This document shows positions 1 through 8,382 of a stretch of 64,000 nt of DNA, piece after piece. A program made the translations under genes and the position numbers. Under the pieces are notes generated by a model. It worked only from the letters and a program-made list of their open reading frames with translations, was not told the origin of the DNA and ran no database searches. Source of the DNA: Neomesorhizobium albiziae (GTDB lineage: Bacteria > Pseudomonadota > Alphaproteobacteria > Rhizobiales > Rhizobiaceae); contig NZ_FOSL01000004.1 of the NCBI RefSeq assembly GCF_900114255.1, positions 124,001 through 188,000 of the forward strand. The letters run 5' to 3'. How positions within the stretch are numbered: position 1 is the first letter of the stretch; each line of letters begins with the position of its first letter.

Positions 1-742
1 ACAGATTGTCGGTGACGATGACGTCGAACTGCTTTGGCCAGCGCACCAGCTGCATGCCGCCGGCATCGGCCAGCATGTGGTCGAGCTTGACGTCGGAATA
101 CTTGGCCTTGTGCGTCTGCGTCACGACCTCGTTCCACAACACGCCGGACTTCATGACATTGCGCTTTTCCATCGAGGTGACGCGGTTTTGCCGCGTGCGC
201 GCCAGCTCGAAGGCAACGCCGGAAATGCGCTCGATCTCGAACGTGTCGTAGACCTGGGTGTCGATGCCGCGTTTCTGGCCGTTGCCAAGGTCGATGATTT
301 CCTTAGGTTCGCCGAAATAGACGCCGCCGGTCAGTTCGCGCACGATCAGGATGTCGAGGCCTTCGACCACTTCCTGCTTGAGCGACGAGGAGGCGGCGAG
401 CGCTGGGTAGCAGATCGCCGGACGCAGGTTGGCGAACAGTTCCATGTCCTTGCGCAAACGAAGCAGGCCGGCTTCGGGGCGAACCTCGTAGGGCACGGAA
501 TCCCATTTCGGCCCGCCGACGGCGCCGAACAGCACCGCGTCGGCCGCCATCGCCTTTGCCATGTCGGCGTCCGAAATCGCCGCGCCATGTGCGTCATAGG
601 CAGAGCCGCCGACTAGGCCTTCTTCGGTTTCGAAACCCGCGGAAAACTTCTCGTTCATCACCGCGATGAGTTTTCGGACCTCCGCCATCGCCTCGGGGCC
701 GATGCCGTCGCCGGCGAGGAGGAGCAGTTTTTTCGAAGCCAT
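1..742 (-). CDS. leuB: 3-isopropylmalate dehydrogenase, 3' part beyond window edge
   Basis: LeuB oxidises and decarboxylates 3-isopropylmalate in leucine biosynthesis (cytosolic, NAD-dependent). The ATG at 742-740 opens with [19 protein letters not shown], the conserved dinucleotide-binding start of the isopropylmalate/isocitrate dehydrogenase family. The frame stays open to base 1, so about 247 of the usual ~370 residues are visible and the C-terminus is missing. leuD lies upstream on the same strand, separated by a RidA-type gene and an exported unknown, which supports the leucine assignment over tartrate or isocitrate dehydrogenase. Confidence 0.93.
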   Translation of the reverse strand, partial: MASKKLLLLAGDGIGPEAMAEVRKLIAVMNEKFSAGFETEEGLVGGSAYDAHGAAISDADMAKAMAADAVLFGAVGGPKWDSVPYEVRPEAGLLRLRKDMELFANLRPAICYPALAASSSLKQEVVEGLDILIVRELTGGVYFGEPKEIIDLGNGQKRGIDTQVYDTFEIERISGVAFELARTRQNRVTSMEKRNVMKSGVLWNEVVTQTHKAKYSDVKLDHMLADAGGMQLVRWPKQFDVIVTDNL

Positions 743-829
743 GAACATTTTTCCCAAGAAAGTGCCGTGAACCGCGGCCTTGCTACCCGGCGAACGCAGG
801 CTGCGCAAGGCGGAAAGGCGACGGGGCGG

Positions 830-1213
830 TCAGGAACGACGCTTCAGGGCGGTCACTTCGATCTCGATCAGCATCTCGGGCTTGTTGAGCTGGCAAACGA
901 TCATGGTTGCGGCCGGCCGGATCTCGCCGAAGGTCTCACCGAGGATCGGGAAGACAACATCCACAAAGGCCCGGTCGGTGATGTAATAATGCGCCCGCAC
1001 CACGTCGGCCATCGTGAATCCGCCTTCTTCAAGCGCGGCGCGGATCGTCGAAAGGCAGTTTCGCGTCTGTTCTTCGACGCTGTCGGGCATCGTCATCGTG
1101 GCATAGTTGTAGCCCGTGGTGCCGGAAACGAAGCACCATTCCCCATCGACCACCGCGCGCGAATAGCCGGCGGTCTTTTCGAACGGGGAACCGGTGGAGA
1201 TCAGTTTGCGCAT
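830..1213 (-). CDS. RidA/YjgF-YER057c-UK114 family protein
   Basis: A 127-residue protein of the RidA superfamily. Members with the key arginine hydrolyse reactive enamine/imine intermediates released by PLP enzymes. The N-terminal MRKLISTGSPFEKTAGYSRA and the C-terminal stretch ending CQLNKPEMLIEIEVTAL follow the family pattern, and length is typical. It lies between leuB and an exported unknown on the same strand, so it may be co-transcribed with the leucine genes. It looks more like the divergent subgroup than archetypal RidA, so deaminase activity is inferred only. Confidence 0.85.
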   Translation of the reverse strand: MRKLISTGSPFEKTAGYSRAVVDGEWCFVSGTTGYNYATMTMPDSVEEQTRNCLSTIRAALEEGGFTMADVVRAHYYITDRAFVDVVFPILGETFGEIRPAATMIVCQLNKPEMLIEIEVTALKRRS

Positions 1214-1231
1214 CGGGTGTGCCTTCGTTGG

Positions 1232-2074
1232 CTACTGCTTCGCCGTGAGCGCGCTGTTCATCGTGTCACGGATTTCGGCCGGCCATTCACCGAGCGCCGG
1301 CCATGCCTTTGGTTCGGGCTGATCGCTCTGCTGGGCGAAGTAGAGCTTCTTTGCCTTTGGATCGACCGCCATGAACCCGTCATAGGTGCCGCAGGCATGC
1401 GGAATGCAGCCGCTGGCGGAGAAGACGCCGGACGGCATCTTCTCGGTGCCGCCATTGACCATGAGGCTTGTCGCAAAGTTGGTCATGTCGCTGCCGAGCA
1501 ATTTCTGGGCGGCCTTGTAGACCGCTTCGTTCCTGAAGGCTCCGATAATGCCGTCGACGAACTGCTGGGGATCGAGGTCGGCCCAATCGGTGCCGGGCTG
1601 CGGCGCGTAGGTGAGGTCGCCGTGCACCTGCAAGCCGGTGTCTGGCGCCCACACCTTCACCGGCAGGGTCTCGCCAGGCAAGGGGTAAGGCACGAAGAAG
1701 ATGCTGTTTTCCGTGACCGCCGCCGGAGGCGCTCCGCAATCGTCGGCGCCGATGGAGATGCTCTGGATATCGCCGTCCTTCGGCTTCCAGACCAGAACCG
1801 CCGCCAGGCCGCAGGCATTGCCGCCGTCGCCGACATCGAAGAGTGCGACCTTGACGCCGGCGAGGTCGACAATCTTGTCGAAATAGGCGACGTAATTGCG
1901 CGCCAGTTCCTTGCCGTCAAAGGCGACGATCTTTTCCTGGTCCGCGTTCTCGGTGATCGTCAGCGTGCCGCCCTCGAAAGGGATCGGCGCCTGCTTTTCG
2001 TCCTGCGCAACGGCAAAGCCACCCAGACCGAAGGAAATCAGCGCTCCGGCGGCCAGTCGCGAAAAGAGCCTCAT
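1232..2074 (-). CDS. exported protein of unknown function
   Basis: A 280-residue protein with a clear Sec signal peptide (MRLFSRLAAGALISFGLGGFAVAQ, cleavage near residue 23). The mature part has no motif I recognise. It carries scattered cysteines (GNACGL, DDCGAPP, SGCIPHACGTYDG) that could form periplasmic disulfides. It lies 18 bases upstream of the RidA gene on the same strand and about 60 bases downstream of leuD. Periplasmic location is inferred from the signal peptide; the link to leucine metabolism is positional only. Confidence 0.75.
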   Translation of the reverse strand: MRLFSRLAAGALISFGLGGFAVAQDEKQAPIPFEGGTLTITENADQEKIVAFDGKELARNYVAYFDKIVDLAGVKVALFDVGDGGNACGLAAVLVWKPKDGDIQSISIGADDCGAPPAAVTENSIFFVPYPLPGETLPVKVWAPDTGLQVHGDLTYAPQPGTDWADLDPQQFVDGIIGAFRNEAVYKAAQKLLGSDMTNFATSLMVNGGTEKMPSGVFSASGCIPHACGTYDGFMAVDPKAKKLYFAQQSDQPEPKAWPALGEWPAEIRDTMNSALTAKQ

Positions 2075-2131
2075 CCGGTCCTCCGTCTTGCTGTGGAACA
2101 GCTGGTCGACTGAGTGGAATCGAAGCTGGAC

Positions 2132-2737
2132 CTATGCCCAGGGCCGGCTTTCGGCGTTGCGCTTCTCGAAGCTGGCGATCGCCGGGGCCTTCTCGAGCGT
2201 CAGGCCGATGTCGTCGAGCCCGTTCAGCAGGCAATGCCGCTTGAAGTCGTCGAGCTCGAACTTGATCATGCCGCCATCGGGACCGCGGATTTCCATAACT
2301 TCGAGATCGACTGAGACAGTGGCGTTGGCGCCGCGCTCGGCATCGTCCATCAGCTTGTCTAGGTTTTCCTGGCTGACGGTGATCGGCAAGATGCCGTTCT
2401 TGAAGCAGTTGTTGTAGAAGATGTCGGCGAACGAGGTGGAAATCACGCAGCGGATGCCGAAATCGAGCAACGCCCAAGGCGCATGCTCGCGGCTCGAACC
2501 GCAGCCGAAATTGTCGCCGGCAACGAGGATCTGCGCGTTGCGGTAGGCCGGCTTGTTGAGCACGAAGTCGGGGTTTTCCGAGCCGTCGTCGTTGTAGCGC
2601 ATCTCTGCGAAAAGGCCGGTGCCGAGACCGGTTCGTTTGATGGTCTTGAGATAATCCTTGGGAATGATCATGTCGGTGTCGACATTGACGATCGGCAAGG
2701 GCGCCGCGACGCCGGTGAGTTTGGTGAACTTTTCCAT
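2132..2737 (-). CDS. leuD: 3-isopropylmalate dehydratase small subunit
   Basis: LeuD pairs with LeuC to isomerise 2-isopropylmalate to 3-isopropylmalate. The 201-residue length is standard. Diagnostic stretches are [20 protein letters not shown] near the start and [17 protein letters not shown] around residues 73-90, the swivelling-domain signature. leuC is not in the window; leuB follows downstream with two genes between. A hairpin at 2803-2828 separates leuD from the gene upstream of it, so leuD probably starts its own transcript. Confidence 0.96.
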   Translation of the reverse strand: MEKFTKLTGVAAPLPIVNVDTDMIIPKDYLKTIKRTGLGTGLFAEMRYNDDGSENPDFVLNKPAYRNAQILVAGDNFGCGSSREHAPWALLDFGIRCVISTSFADIFYNNCFKNGILPITVSQENLDKLMDDAERGANATVSVDLEVMEIRGPDGGMIKFELDDFKRHCLLNGLDDIGLTLEKAPAIASFEKRNAESRPWA

Positions 2738-2802
2738 GGCTTTTCTGCCCGTCGATTTTCCGAAAATTCGGCCTACGCTTTACACAAGGATGGCTGCAAA
2801 GC

Positions 2803-2828
2803 AAAGGGCGGCTTTTTAGCCGCCCTTT
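2803..2828 (-). terminator. intrinsic terminator after the 3.2 kb small gene
   Basis: A perfect 10-bp stem (AAAGGGCGGC / GCCGCCCTTT) with a 6-base loop, lying 6 bases past the stop of the minus-strand gene at 2835-3266 and upstream of leuD. The following sequence is only moderately T-rich in the minus direction. Confidence 0.7.
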
Positions 2829-2834
2829 GAAACG

Positions 2835-3266
2835 TCAGGCCCTGTGAAGCGTCATCACGCCGGTTTCGGTGCCGGTCAGCCGCCGCGAGCGTCCGTCGGC
2901 TCCCACCACCATCTGCACGCGCCGCCGCTCGGCGGCGAAATGCTGCGAGGTGGAGGCGTTCACCGGCGGATTGAAAGCAACGGTCACGCGCCACAGATCG
3001 GGCTTGATCGTTTCTTCCAGGCCGATGACGCGGCCGTGCGCCGGGGCGCCGTTGAAAGTGCCGGACACCTTTTCACCAACAGCAAAGGGGACGGAGGTTC
3101 CCTCCGTCGCCGGACGCGCGGCAAGCGTGTTCCAGTCGCGCGCGCCGTTCTGCCTGGCGACGAGTTCCAGTGCCTTGGTATGGGACACGGTTATGCCATC
3201 GGCAGCCAGTGCGTCGCGCAGCTTGCGGGCATGATTCTTGTAGTCGGATGACAATTCTCTGGTCAT
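2835..3266 (-). CDS. glyoxalase-superfamily-associated small protein
   Basis: A 143-residue soluble protein with no signal peptide. The N-terminal 50 residues (KNHARKLRDALAADGITVSH, then ALELVARQNGARDWNTLAA) match a module I recognise from proteins annotated as glyoxalase-related. The C-terminal half (residues 60-143) is basic and beta-rich with no metal-binding motif visible. It is monocistronic: a terminator follows and the next gene upstream is 250 bases away. The family link comes from memory of the N-terminal pattern; enzymatic activity should not be assumed. Confidence 0.55.
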   Translation of the reverse strand: MTRELSSDYKNHARKLRDALAADGITVSHTKALELVARQNGARDWNTLAARPATEGTSVPFAVGEKVSGTFNGAPAHGRVIGLEETIKPDLWRVTVAFNPPVNASTSQHFAAERRRVQMVVGADGRSRRLTGTETGVMTLHRA

Positions 3267-3522
3267 CGTGGTTCGCTCCTTCGCGTTATGCGAACGGCTT
3301 GTTTCGAACGGGGCCCGCTTTGCCGTTTCGGCCGTCGCATCGACAGGGGAAACGAACTTTTCAAGAGGAAGCTTTACCAGAGCCTTGCGGCCGCGGACGG
3401 CAGGGGCTTCCCGCCCAGGCCGCGCAGATAGTGATTCGACGGCATTGCGTCAATGGCAGCATGCGCCACCCCGAACCCCGGCCTGCCATGGGCGTGTGTC
3501 GACGTGCCTCGACCGAGCGGAA

Positions 3523-5397
3523 CTATACGATCGGCGCTGGTGTCGACCGCATCTCGATGCTCCATTTCCGCAGCTTGCCGACATCGGCTCTGACGCGGTC
3601 GGAGACGTTCAGTGTCCAGTTGCCTTTGATCGGCTGGCCAACCATGCTGCTCAAGACACCGCCGGGCGTCGCGGAATCATAGGTCGCCACCAGATTGTCG
3701 GTGGATCCACCAAGCTGGGGATGCAGGACCGTGCTGCGGCCGGCCGGTGATGTCAGGGCCACCCGAAGGTCGCCGATAAAAGTGTGCTGGATATCGACGG
3801 AGACCTTGATCTGGGCAACCGTCCCGGATTTGGCAATCGCAATCGCGCTGGAAATGCCGGCCGTTCGATTGTCGGGGATGGACACCATCGGGTTTGCGTC
3901 GCCTGCAACGACCACATCGGGTTGCGCCGTTCCGACCTTGAATTTGATGATCTGGCCCGGCGCCGAAATGTCGGAGATGATCAGTCCGGAATCGCGGCCG
4001 TCCCATTCCCGCGAATTCGGTGAGGACGTGGCGGAGAGCGCGATGCCGGCGACCGCCGAATAGAGATCGTCGCCGTCACCCTGGTTGGCGTCGCGTTCGA
4101 GGTCCTGGCGACCGTCGGCCTGCAACAAAGCGCATTGATAATGTTTCGCGGCGGTTCCTTGCTGGAATTCGTTCGAGCCAAGGGTATCGCAGTGATAGAC
4201 GGCGAGCCCGCTCGCCGGCAGGCCACGGTCGAGTTCCATCCTCGATCGGTTCTCGACCAGAAAATATTCGTTGGGCTTGGACGTGCGGTACTTCATCACC
4301 GTGTTGTAGTCGCCCTGGCTCGCTTCCTGGGGGGCGGCGGTACTCAGGTCGATCTCGTTGTCGCACCAGCCGGCGAGGTCGCGCAGATAAGCGCATACCG
4401 GTGATGGGCTGCGTCCGTTGTCGTTGTGGTTTCCCGACCCCATCAGGCAATAACTACCGATGCCGGAACTCTTAACGCTGTCGCCATCGCGTTCGCCATA
4501 GTCGTACATGTCGGGAAAACGGCACAGAAGATGCCCGTTCTCGTGGCAGAAAGTGCCGATGCTGAGATCGGCCGGCGTGCGGCCGAGGCTGGTCAGCAGA
4601 TAGAGGTCGGTGCGCATCGTGCCGAAACGCAGGTCGATGTGGAAGTTGTGCGGCCATAATTCGCCGCGATACTGAGTCTGGCCCGCATACATCACGTTCA
4701 AGGCGTCGACGACGTTCTCGTTGCGGGAATCGAATTGCTTGAGGTTCAGCCCGGACGCCACGGCAAGTTGCAGCGCCTCCTCCACCAACAGGTTGTTGAC
4801 GTAGAATTCCCGGTTCCTGCTCAAGGTGAAAGGACCGACGACGACGTTGGCGTAGTCGAGCTTTCCGCTGGATACGCGCTCGAAATACTTCTTGGCGGAG
4901 CTTATGTTGCCGTTGCGCGTAAAATTGGCGCCGTTCAGCATGTCGTCGACATCGGCGCGCGTGACGGTGCTCGCCAGGTCCTTGAAGTTGACCAGGATCG
5001 TCAAGCCCTTGACGGCGCCTACCGAAAGTATCCGCCCTTCGAGCAAACCCTGATGGGGCCCGAACGTGAGCGCCCTGGCCTCTTCCCGGTGGCCGCCGGC
5101 CATGGCGGAACGGCGCATCATGCGCGCTTTTGCACGCGCGACCACGGTGTCCTGCGATTCCTGCAAATGGCGGGCCAGGTAGTCCGGCGCCCGCTTCGAG
5201 AGCGCTATTCCGGTAGAACGGAAGCTTCCCGCGGAGAGCCGGGCGTAACAAAAGAGGCCCAACTCGTCGTCGTAGACCGTGGAGTATCCATCCAGGTTCT
5301 CATAGCGCGCATAGTGCTCGTCGCCGAACACCCGAAGGGCGATGTCGGGTCCTTTTGCCTGCCCAAACGTCAGGACTTCACCAAATATCGCGCTCAT
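3523..5397 (-). CDS. M6 family (immune inhibitor A-like) metalloprotease with P domain
   Basis: A 624-residue zinc metalloprotease. Residues 10-65 are a propeptide-like module (GDEHYARYENLDGYSTVYDD). The catalytic domain spans about 115-490 with HENGH at 285-289, followed by RFPDMYDYG, the M6 signature. Residues 500-620 are a P/Homo B domain as in proprotein convertases (IGDLRVALTSPAGR, GNWTLNVSD). The ATG at 5397 is chosen because AAGGAGGAGTGAGG precedes it; the frame stays open further upstream but overlaps the preceding gene. No Sec or Tat signal is visible, odd for a family usually secreted. The preceding small gene ends 5 bases upstream, so the two are surely co-transcribed. Confidence 0.88.
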   Translation of the reverse strand: MSAIFGEVLTFGQAKGPDIALRVFGDEHYARYENLDGYSTVYDDELGLFCYARLSAGSFRSTGIALSKRAPDYLARHLQESQDTVVARAKARMMRRSAMAGGHREEARALTFGPHQGLLEGRILSVGAVKGLTILVNFKDLASTVTRADVDDMLNGANFTRNGNISSAKKYFERVSSGKLDYANVVVGPFTLSRNREFYVNNLLVEEALQLAVASGLNLKQFDSRNENVVDALNVMYAGQTQYRGELWPHNFHIDLRFGTMRTDLYLLTSLGRTPADLSIGTFCHENGHLLCRFPDMYDYGERDGDSVKSSGIGSYCLMGSGNHNDNGRSPSPVCAYLRDLAGWCDNEIDLSTAAPQEASQGDYNTVMKYRTSKPNEYFLVENRSRMELDRGLPASGLAVYHCDTLGSNEFQQGTAAKHYQCALLQADGRQDLERDANQGDGDDLYSAVAGIALSATSSPNSREWDGRDSGLIISDISAPGQIIKFKVGTAQPDVVVAGDANPMVSIPDNRTAGISSAIAIAKSGTVAQIKVSVDIQHTFIGDLRVALTSPAGRSTVLHPQLGGSTDNLVATYDSATPGGVLSSMVGQPIKGNWTLNVSDRVRADVGKLRKWSIEMRSTPAPIV

Positions 5398-5401
5398 TTC
5401 C

Positions 5402-5740
5402 TCACTCCTCCTTTGGCGCGGCGTGCGACCGTTGCTCCATCTGCTGCGTGCGATCCCGGATCTTTCGGGTCCTGACTTCGTCGGACTCGGCGGCGTGCCG
5501 TTCCACACCCGGCGGAGGCGGCGACGCGACAGACACGCCCGTCGAGACAAACCTGCCCTCGACCACCAGCGCATAGCAAAACAGCCCAAGCGCCTCATCG
5601 TAGATGGCCGGGAATCCGTCAGGGGTTTCGTAAGAGGCGTAGAGTTCGGTGCCGTTGACGATGAGGTCTACGTCCGGACCGTTGGCCTGTCCCATGGAGG
5701 CCTTTTCGCGAAACGCACCGACCATCGGACAGTCCCTCAC
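5402..5740 (-). CDS. stand-alone copy of the M6 protease N-terminal module
   Basis: A 112-residue protein whose residues 16-68 align without gaps to residues 11-63 of the downstream M6 protease, with about 30 of 53 positions identical (shared GQA.GPD, E.YA.YE..DG, YD..LGLFCYA, STG). The rest is a charged, proline-containing tail (SPPPPGVERHAAESDEVRTR). No protease domain follows and no signal peptide is seen. Alternative starts are the methionines at residues 6 and 16. It is translated just upstream of the protease. It could be a split-off propeptide acting in trans as chaperone or inhibitor; that is inference. Confidence 0.75.
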   Translation of the reverse strand: MRDCPMVGAFREKASMGQANGPDVDLIVNGTELYASYETPDGFPAIYDEALGLFCYALVVEGRFVSTGVSVASPPPPGVERHAAESDEVRTRKIRDRTQQMEQRSHAAPKEE

Positions 5741-5776
5741 AATCTGCCGCTATTCGGCACAATATTCGCGTCGTAA

Positions 5777-5805
5777 AATATCATCCCAGACAATTTCCAT
5801 GTCAA
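5777..5805 (-). promoter_or_regulatory. sigma70-type promoter for the M6 protease pair
   Basis: On the minus strand, TTGACA at 5805-5800 and GATATT at 5782-5777 are separated by exactly 17 bases in an AT-rich stretch. Initiation would fall near 5770, about 30 bases before the first start codon of the small gene at 5740. The match to a canonical housekeeping promoter is unusually good for an alphaproteobacterium. Confidence 0.65.
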
Positions 5806-6017
5806 TTCAAATATATTTTCAGGTTATTCTTACGCAACGAAATGATTTTAAAGTATGCATGAAGGGAATTGTATGAGATTTTCATGGTGAACGATGGCAA
5901 AGACTGGCGATCCGTAACCTTGGCCTCGATCGATTCTCCTGGCTTCGCAGCATAGGGTTCATAACCCGCGATCCAGCGATCGGAGCCGCCGATGGCGTGA
6001 GTCGGGGACGCGCCGGG

Positions 6018-8039
6018 TTAGTTGCCGCTGAACAACCGGCCGATGTTGGATCCGTTGCGCTGGTCTTCGACCCGGCGATTGATGATCCGCGTTCCGAACA
6101 AATGCGAGGCGACGCCAAGGGCCAGTATGGCGAGCGAACTGCCCGCACCAGGCAGCAGGAGATTGGCTGCCCCCGAGAGCAGGCCCGTCAACGGGTTCGT
6201 GGCAGGCACCTCCGTGCTTTCCATGGTTTGAACCGGTGCCGATGCCTGTTGAGCCGGATTGGATCGCAGATACAGCCTGTCCAGGTCGTTGATCTTGACT
6301 ACGGCACTGTTGGTCTGAGCGGTGTTGAGGCCGAAAAAAGACCGGTATTCGCTCGACGCGAACGGGCTCATCGCATGGGCAATCTGCTGGTCGACCGGCG
6401 CGGTGATAGTGGTGGCCGTGGGCGATGGTCGCGGAGGCGGCTGCTGGGCGCCGGTTCCCATATATTCGTTCAAGGCAAAATTACCCAGGCCCAACGCCCC
6501 AAGCAGGGACGTAATCTTCGCGACCAGATTGGACCGGTCAGCGTTCGCTATGATCTGCGAACCTTTCTTTCGCAGATCGTCGGCTGTAGCGGTCAAGCGA
6601 CCTTCGGCGAGCGGACGCCCCGGCGCGTCGCGCAACGCCGCCCAGGTCGCGGCATCGACCGAGCCGATAGTGTCGGTGGCGACCTTGTAGTCGAGCTGGA
6701 ATGCCGACACCGCCCCGGCGGTCAGCGAACCATAGACCCCGTCGATCGTACCGACCTGATAGTTGCGCCGGCTCAGCGCCTCCTGCAGCGCACTGACGGC
6801 TGGTCCCCGATCTCCCGGCTTGAGCACGGGTTCTGGGATCTGCTGCGGCATGGACGAACCGCTGAGTTTTTGCATAAGCATCTCGAAGAGTTTGTTGATG
6901 TCGGTCGGCTGCTCGAAGACCGGACCTGGAATGGGAACGTCATCAGAAAATGTGCCACGAGCATCGTAAGCCCCAAGGATTGCACCCGCGCTGACGGACA
7001 CAAGACTGGCCCATTCATTGCGAAGACCAGTGATGTCCCGGCCCCTGCGCTTGATCAGCGCCACGGCCAGACGGTCCTGCAACTGGGCCGAATAAAGCTC
7101 GCTTCCCGACAGTCCGAGCTCTTTCCTCAGGCCTCGCAAGGTCTTCCGCACGATCTGATAACGACCCAGCGCGGATGAGTTGAAGTTGTTGGCCGGATGG
7201 TCGAGCATTGCGGTTTGCAGCGCGTCGATCTGATCCAGCGACATCAGGGTCAAGGTCTTCTCGCCGCCTGAAAACCGCCCATAGCCGAGCGATGTGTCAT
7301 ATCCGCGCCCGGGACGATGGGCGGTTCCTTCATGACCGGCGATGAAATCTAGAAACGGACGGAAGCGCGCAACCTGGCTCATGTCGACCATCGAATCGGT
7401 CTCCCACAAATCGTCGTTGACATCGAAGACCGACAGCGGGTCGGTCTCCGGGGCAATGGATCCACTTTCTTCTTCGAATTCCGCAATCAGGGTCTCGTCG
7501 AAGCCCCTGACAGTCGATGTATCGATGCCGCGGGCCAGTTCCTGGGGCGACACATCGATATGGAAATGCATCGCATCTTTTTTTTTCACCCAGTCCCCGC
7601 CCCAGCCGAACAGTCGGTTCTTGCCGAGCGTGCGAACGGCGAGGACATCCTCGATCATTTCGATCGGCATGTCGGTATCGGCGGCGTTTATCGAAACGTC
7701 ATGCGCGCGCTCTATTTGGGTCGCCTTTTTCGAAAACCACACCTTTCGATGGTTAGGCGTTTTCCTGACAGGATTTGTGTCGGCGTTGACGTCTATGGCG
7801 ATACCGAATGCGTGGAGGCTCCGCGTCGTCGTTTCGGCTATGTTCCTGGGGAAATACCCATGTGTATGTTCAGATCGAATAATATAATTATGCGCGTTCA
7901 TAATTGCTTCGAGCGCACTCCAGGCCGCAACAGTCGGCCGTGCGACACGAATTATTGCTGGACCGAAGGAGATTTCGGTCATCAGGTCTTCGTTGCTGTC
8001 GTAAGCTTTCCAGACTCGGCGTTGCTCAGACTCGCTCAA
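6018..8039 (-). CDS. modular cell-wall hydrolase: M15 peptidase, phage-type muramidase, PG-binding domain
   Basis: A 673-residue protein. Residues 45-165 form an M15 (VanY-like) D,D-carboxypeptidase domain with LHAFGIAIDVN at 75-85 and MHFHID at 157-162. Residues 226-340 resemble phage GH104-like muramidases (FIAGHEG with Glu237; ALGRYQIV at 290-297; QDRLAVALI). Residues 405-470 are a PG_binding_1 repeat (GDRGPAVSALQEAL, GVYGSLT). A Pro/Ala/Thr-rich linker leads to one hydrophobic segment at about 625-649 and a basic tail. The start is TTG at 8039, supported by GGAGG five bases upstream. No N-terminal signal is visible. A run of nine A sits in codons 152-154. The architecture suggests an endolysin or effector. 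Confidence 0.82.
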   Translation of the reverse strand: MSESEQRRVWKAYDSNEDLMTEISFGPAIIRVARPTVAAWSALEAIMNAHNYIIRSEHTHGYFPRNIAETTTRSLHAFGIAIDVNADTNPVRKTPNHRKVWFSKKATQIERAHDVSINAADTDMPIEMIEDVLAVRTLGKNRLFGWGGDWVKKKDAMHFHIDVSPQELARGIDTSTVRGFDETLIAEFEEESGSIAPETDPLSVFDVNDDLWETDSMVDMSQVARFRPFLDFIAGHEGTAHRPGRGYDTSLGYGRFSGGEKTLTLMSLDQIDALQTAMLDHPANNFNSSALGRYQIVRKTLRGLRKELGLSGSELYSAQLQDRLAVALIKRRGRDITGLRNEWASLVSVSAGAILGAYDARGTFSDDVPIPGPVFEQPTDINKLFEMLMQKLSGSSMPQQIPEPVLKPGDRGPAVSALQEALSRRNYQVGTIDGVYGSLTAGAVSAFQLDYKVATDTIGSVDAATWAALRDAPGRPLAEGRLTATADDLRKKGSQIIANADRSNLVAKITSLLGALGLGNFALNEYMGTGAQQPPPRPSPTATTITAPVDQQIAHAMSPFASSEYRSFFGLNTAQTNSAVVKINDLDRLYLRSNPAQQASAPVQTMESTEVPATNPLTGLLSGAANLLLPGAGSSLAILALGVASHLFGTRIINRRVEDQRNGSNIGRLFSGN

Positions 8040-8382
8040 GTTTGCCTCCGGCTACCTATGCAAACAAGTCTGGATGATAGATAAAATACCTATCTCAGTT
8101 TTGTTGTCCTGATCAATAACATACGATCATATCATCTTATAAAGGACTTGTTCTGTTAATCTCTTCACATGTAGAGTGGAAAACAATCGTGATTTAAAGT
8201 ATGAGAAGCCAAGAATTTCGATCTGAAACCGGGACCGCCTGTTCTCGGCTAATCCGGAAGGTTGGGGGATGACGCCGCCCCCGCTTTAACATGAGAGTGG
8301 CCCGGCCGCGTCCGGTTCGCAGAAAGCCCGGCGGCGGAGGCAACCACTTGCACGGCTGGCGCTGGCAAGGCAAGAAGACCCC
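8040..8382. other. AT-rich intergenic region between divergent genes
   Basis: A 343-base gap between the minus-strand hydrolase and the plus-strand lyase gene. Bases 8085-8215 are visibly AT-rich, unlike the surrounding DNA. It must hold the promoters for both directions, but no convincing -35/-10 pair or operator was identified, and no ORF or RNA fold was seen. Confidence 0.5.

Noticed and set aside
767-2113. A 448-codon plus-strand open frame over the RidA and exported-protein genes
   Set aside because: Antisense shadow of high-GC coding DNA; composition is rich in Arg/His/Gly and shows no family motif, while the minus-strand genes are clear.
7342-7887. A 181-codon plus-strand frame opposite the wall hydrolase
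   Set aside because: Antisense to the M15 domain, whose metal-binding motifs are clear; no own motif.
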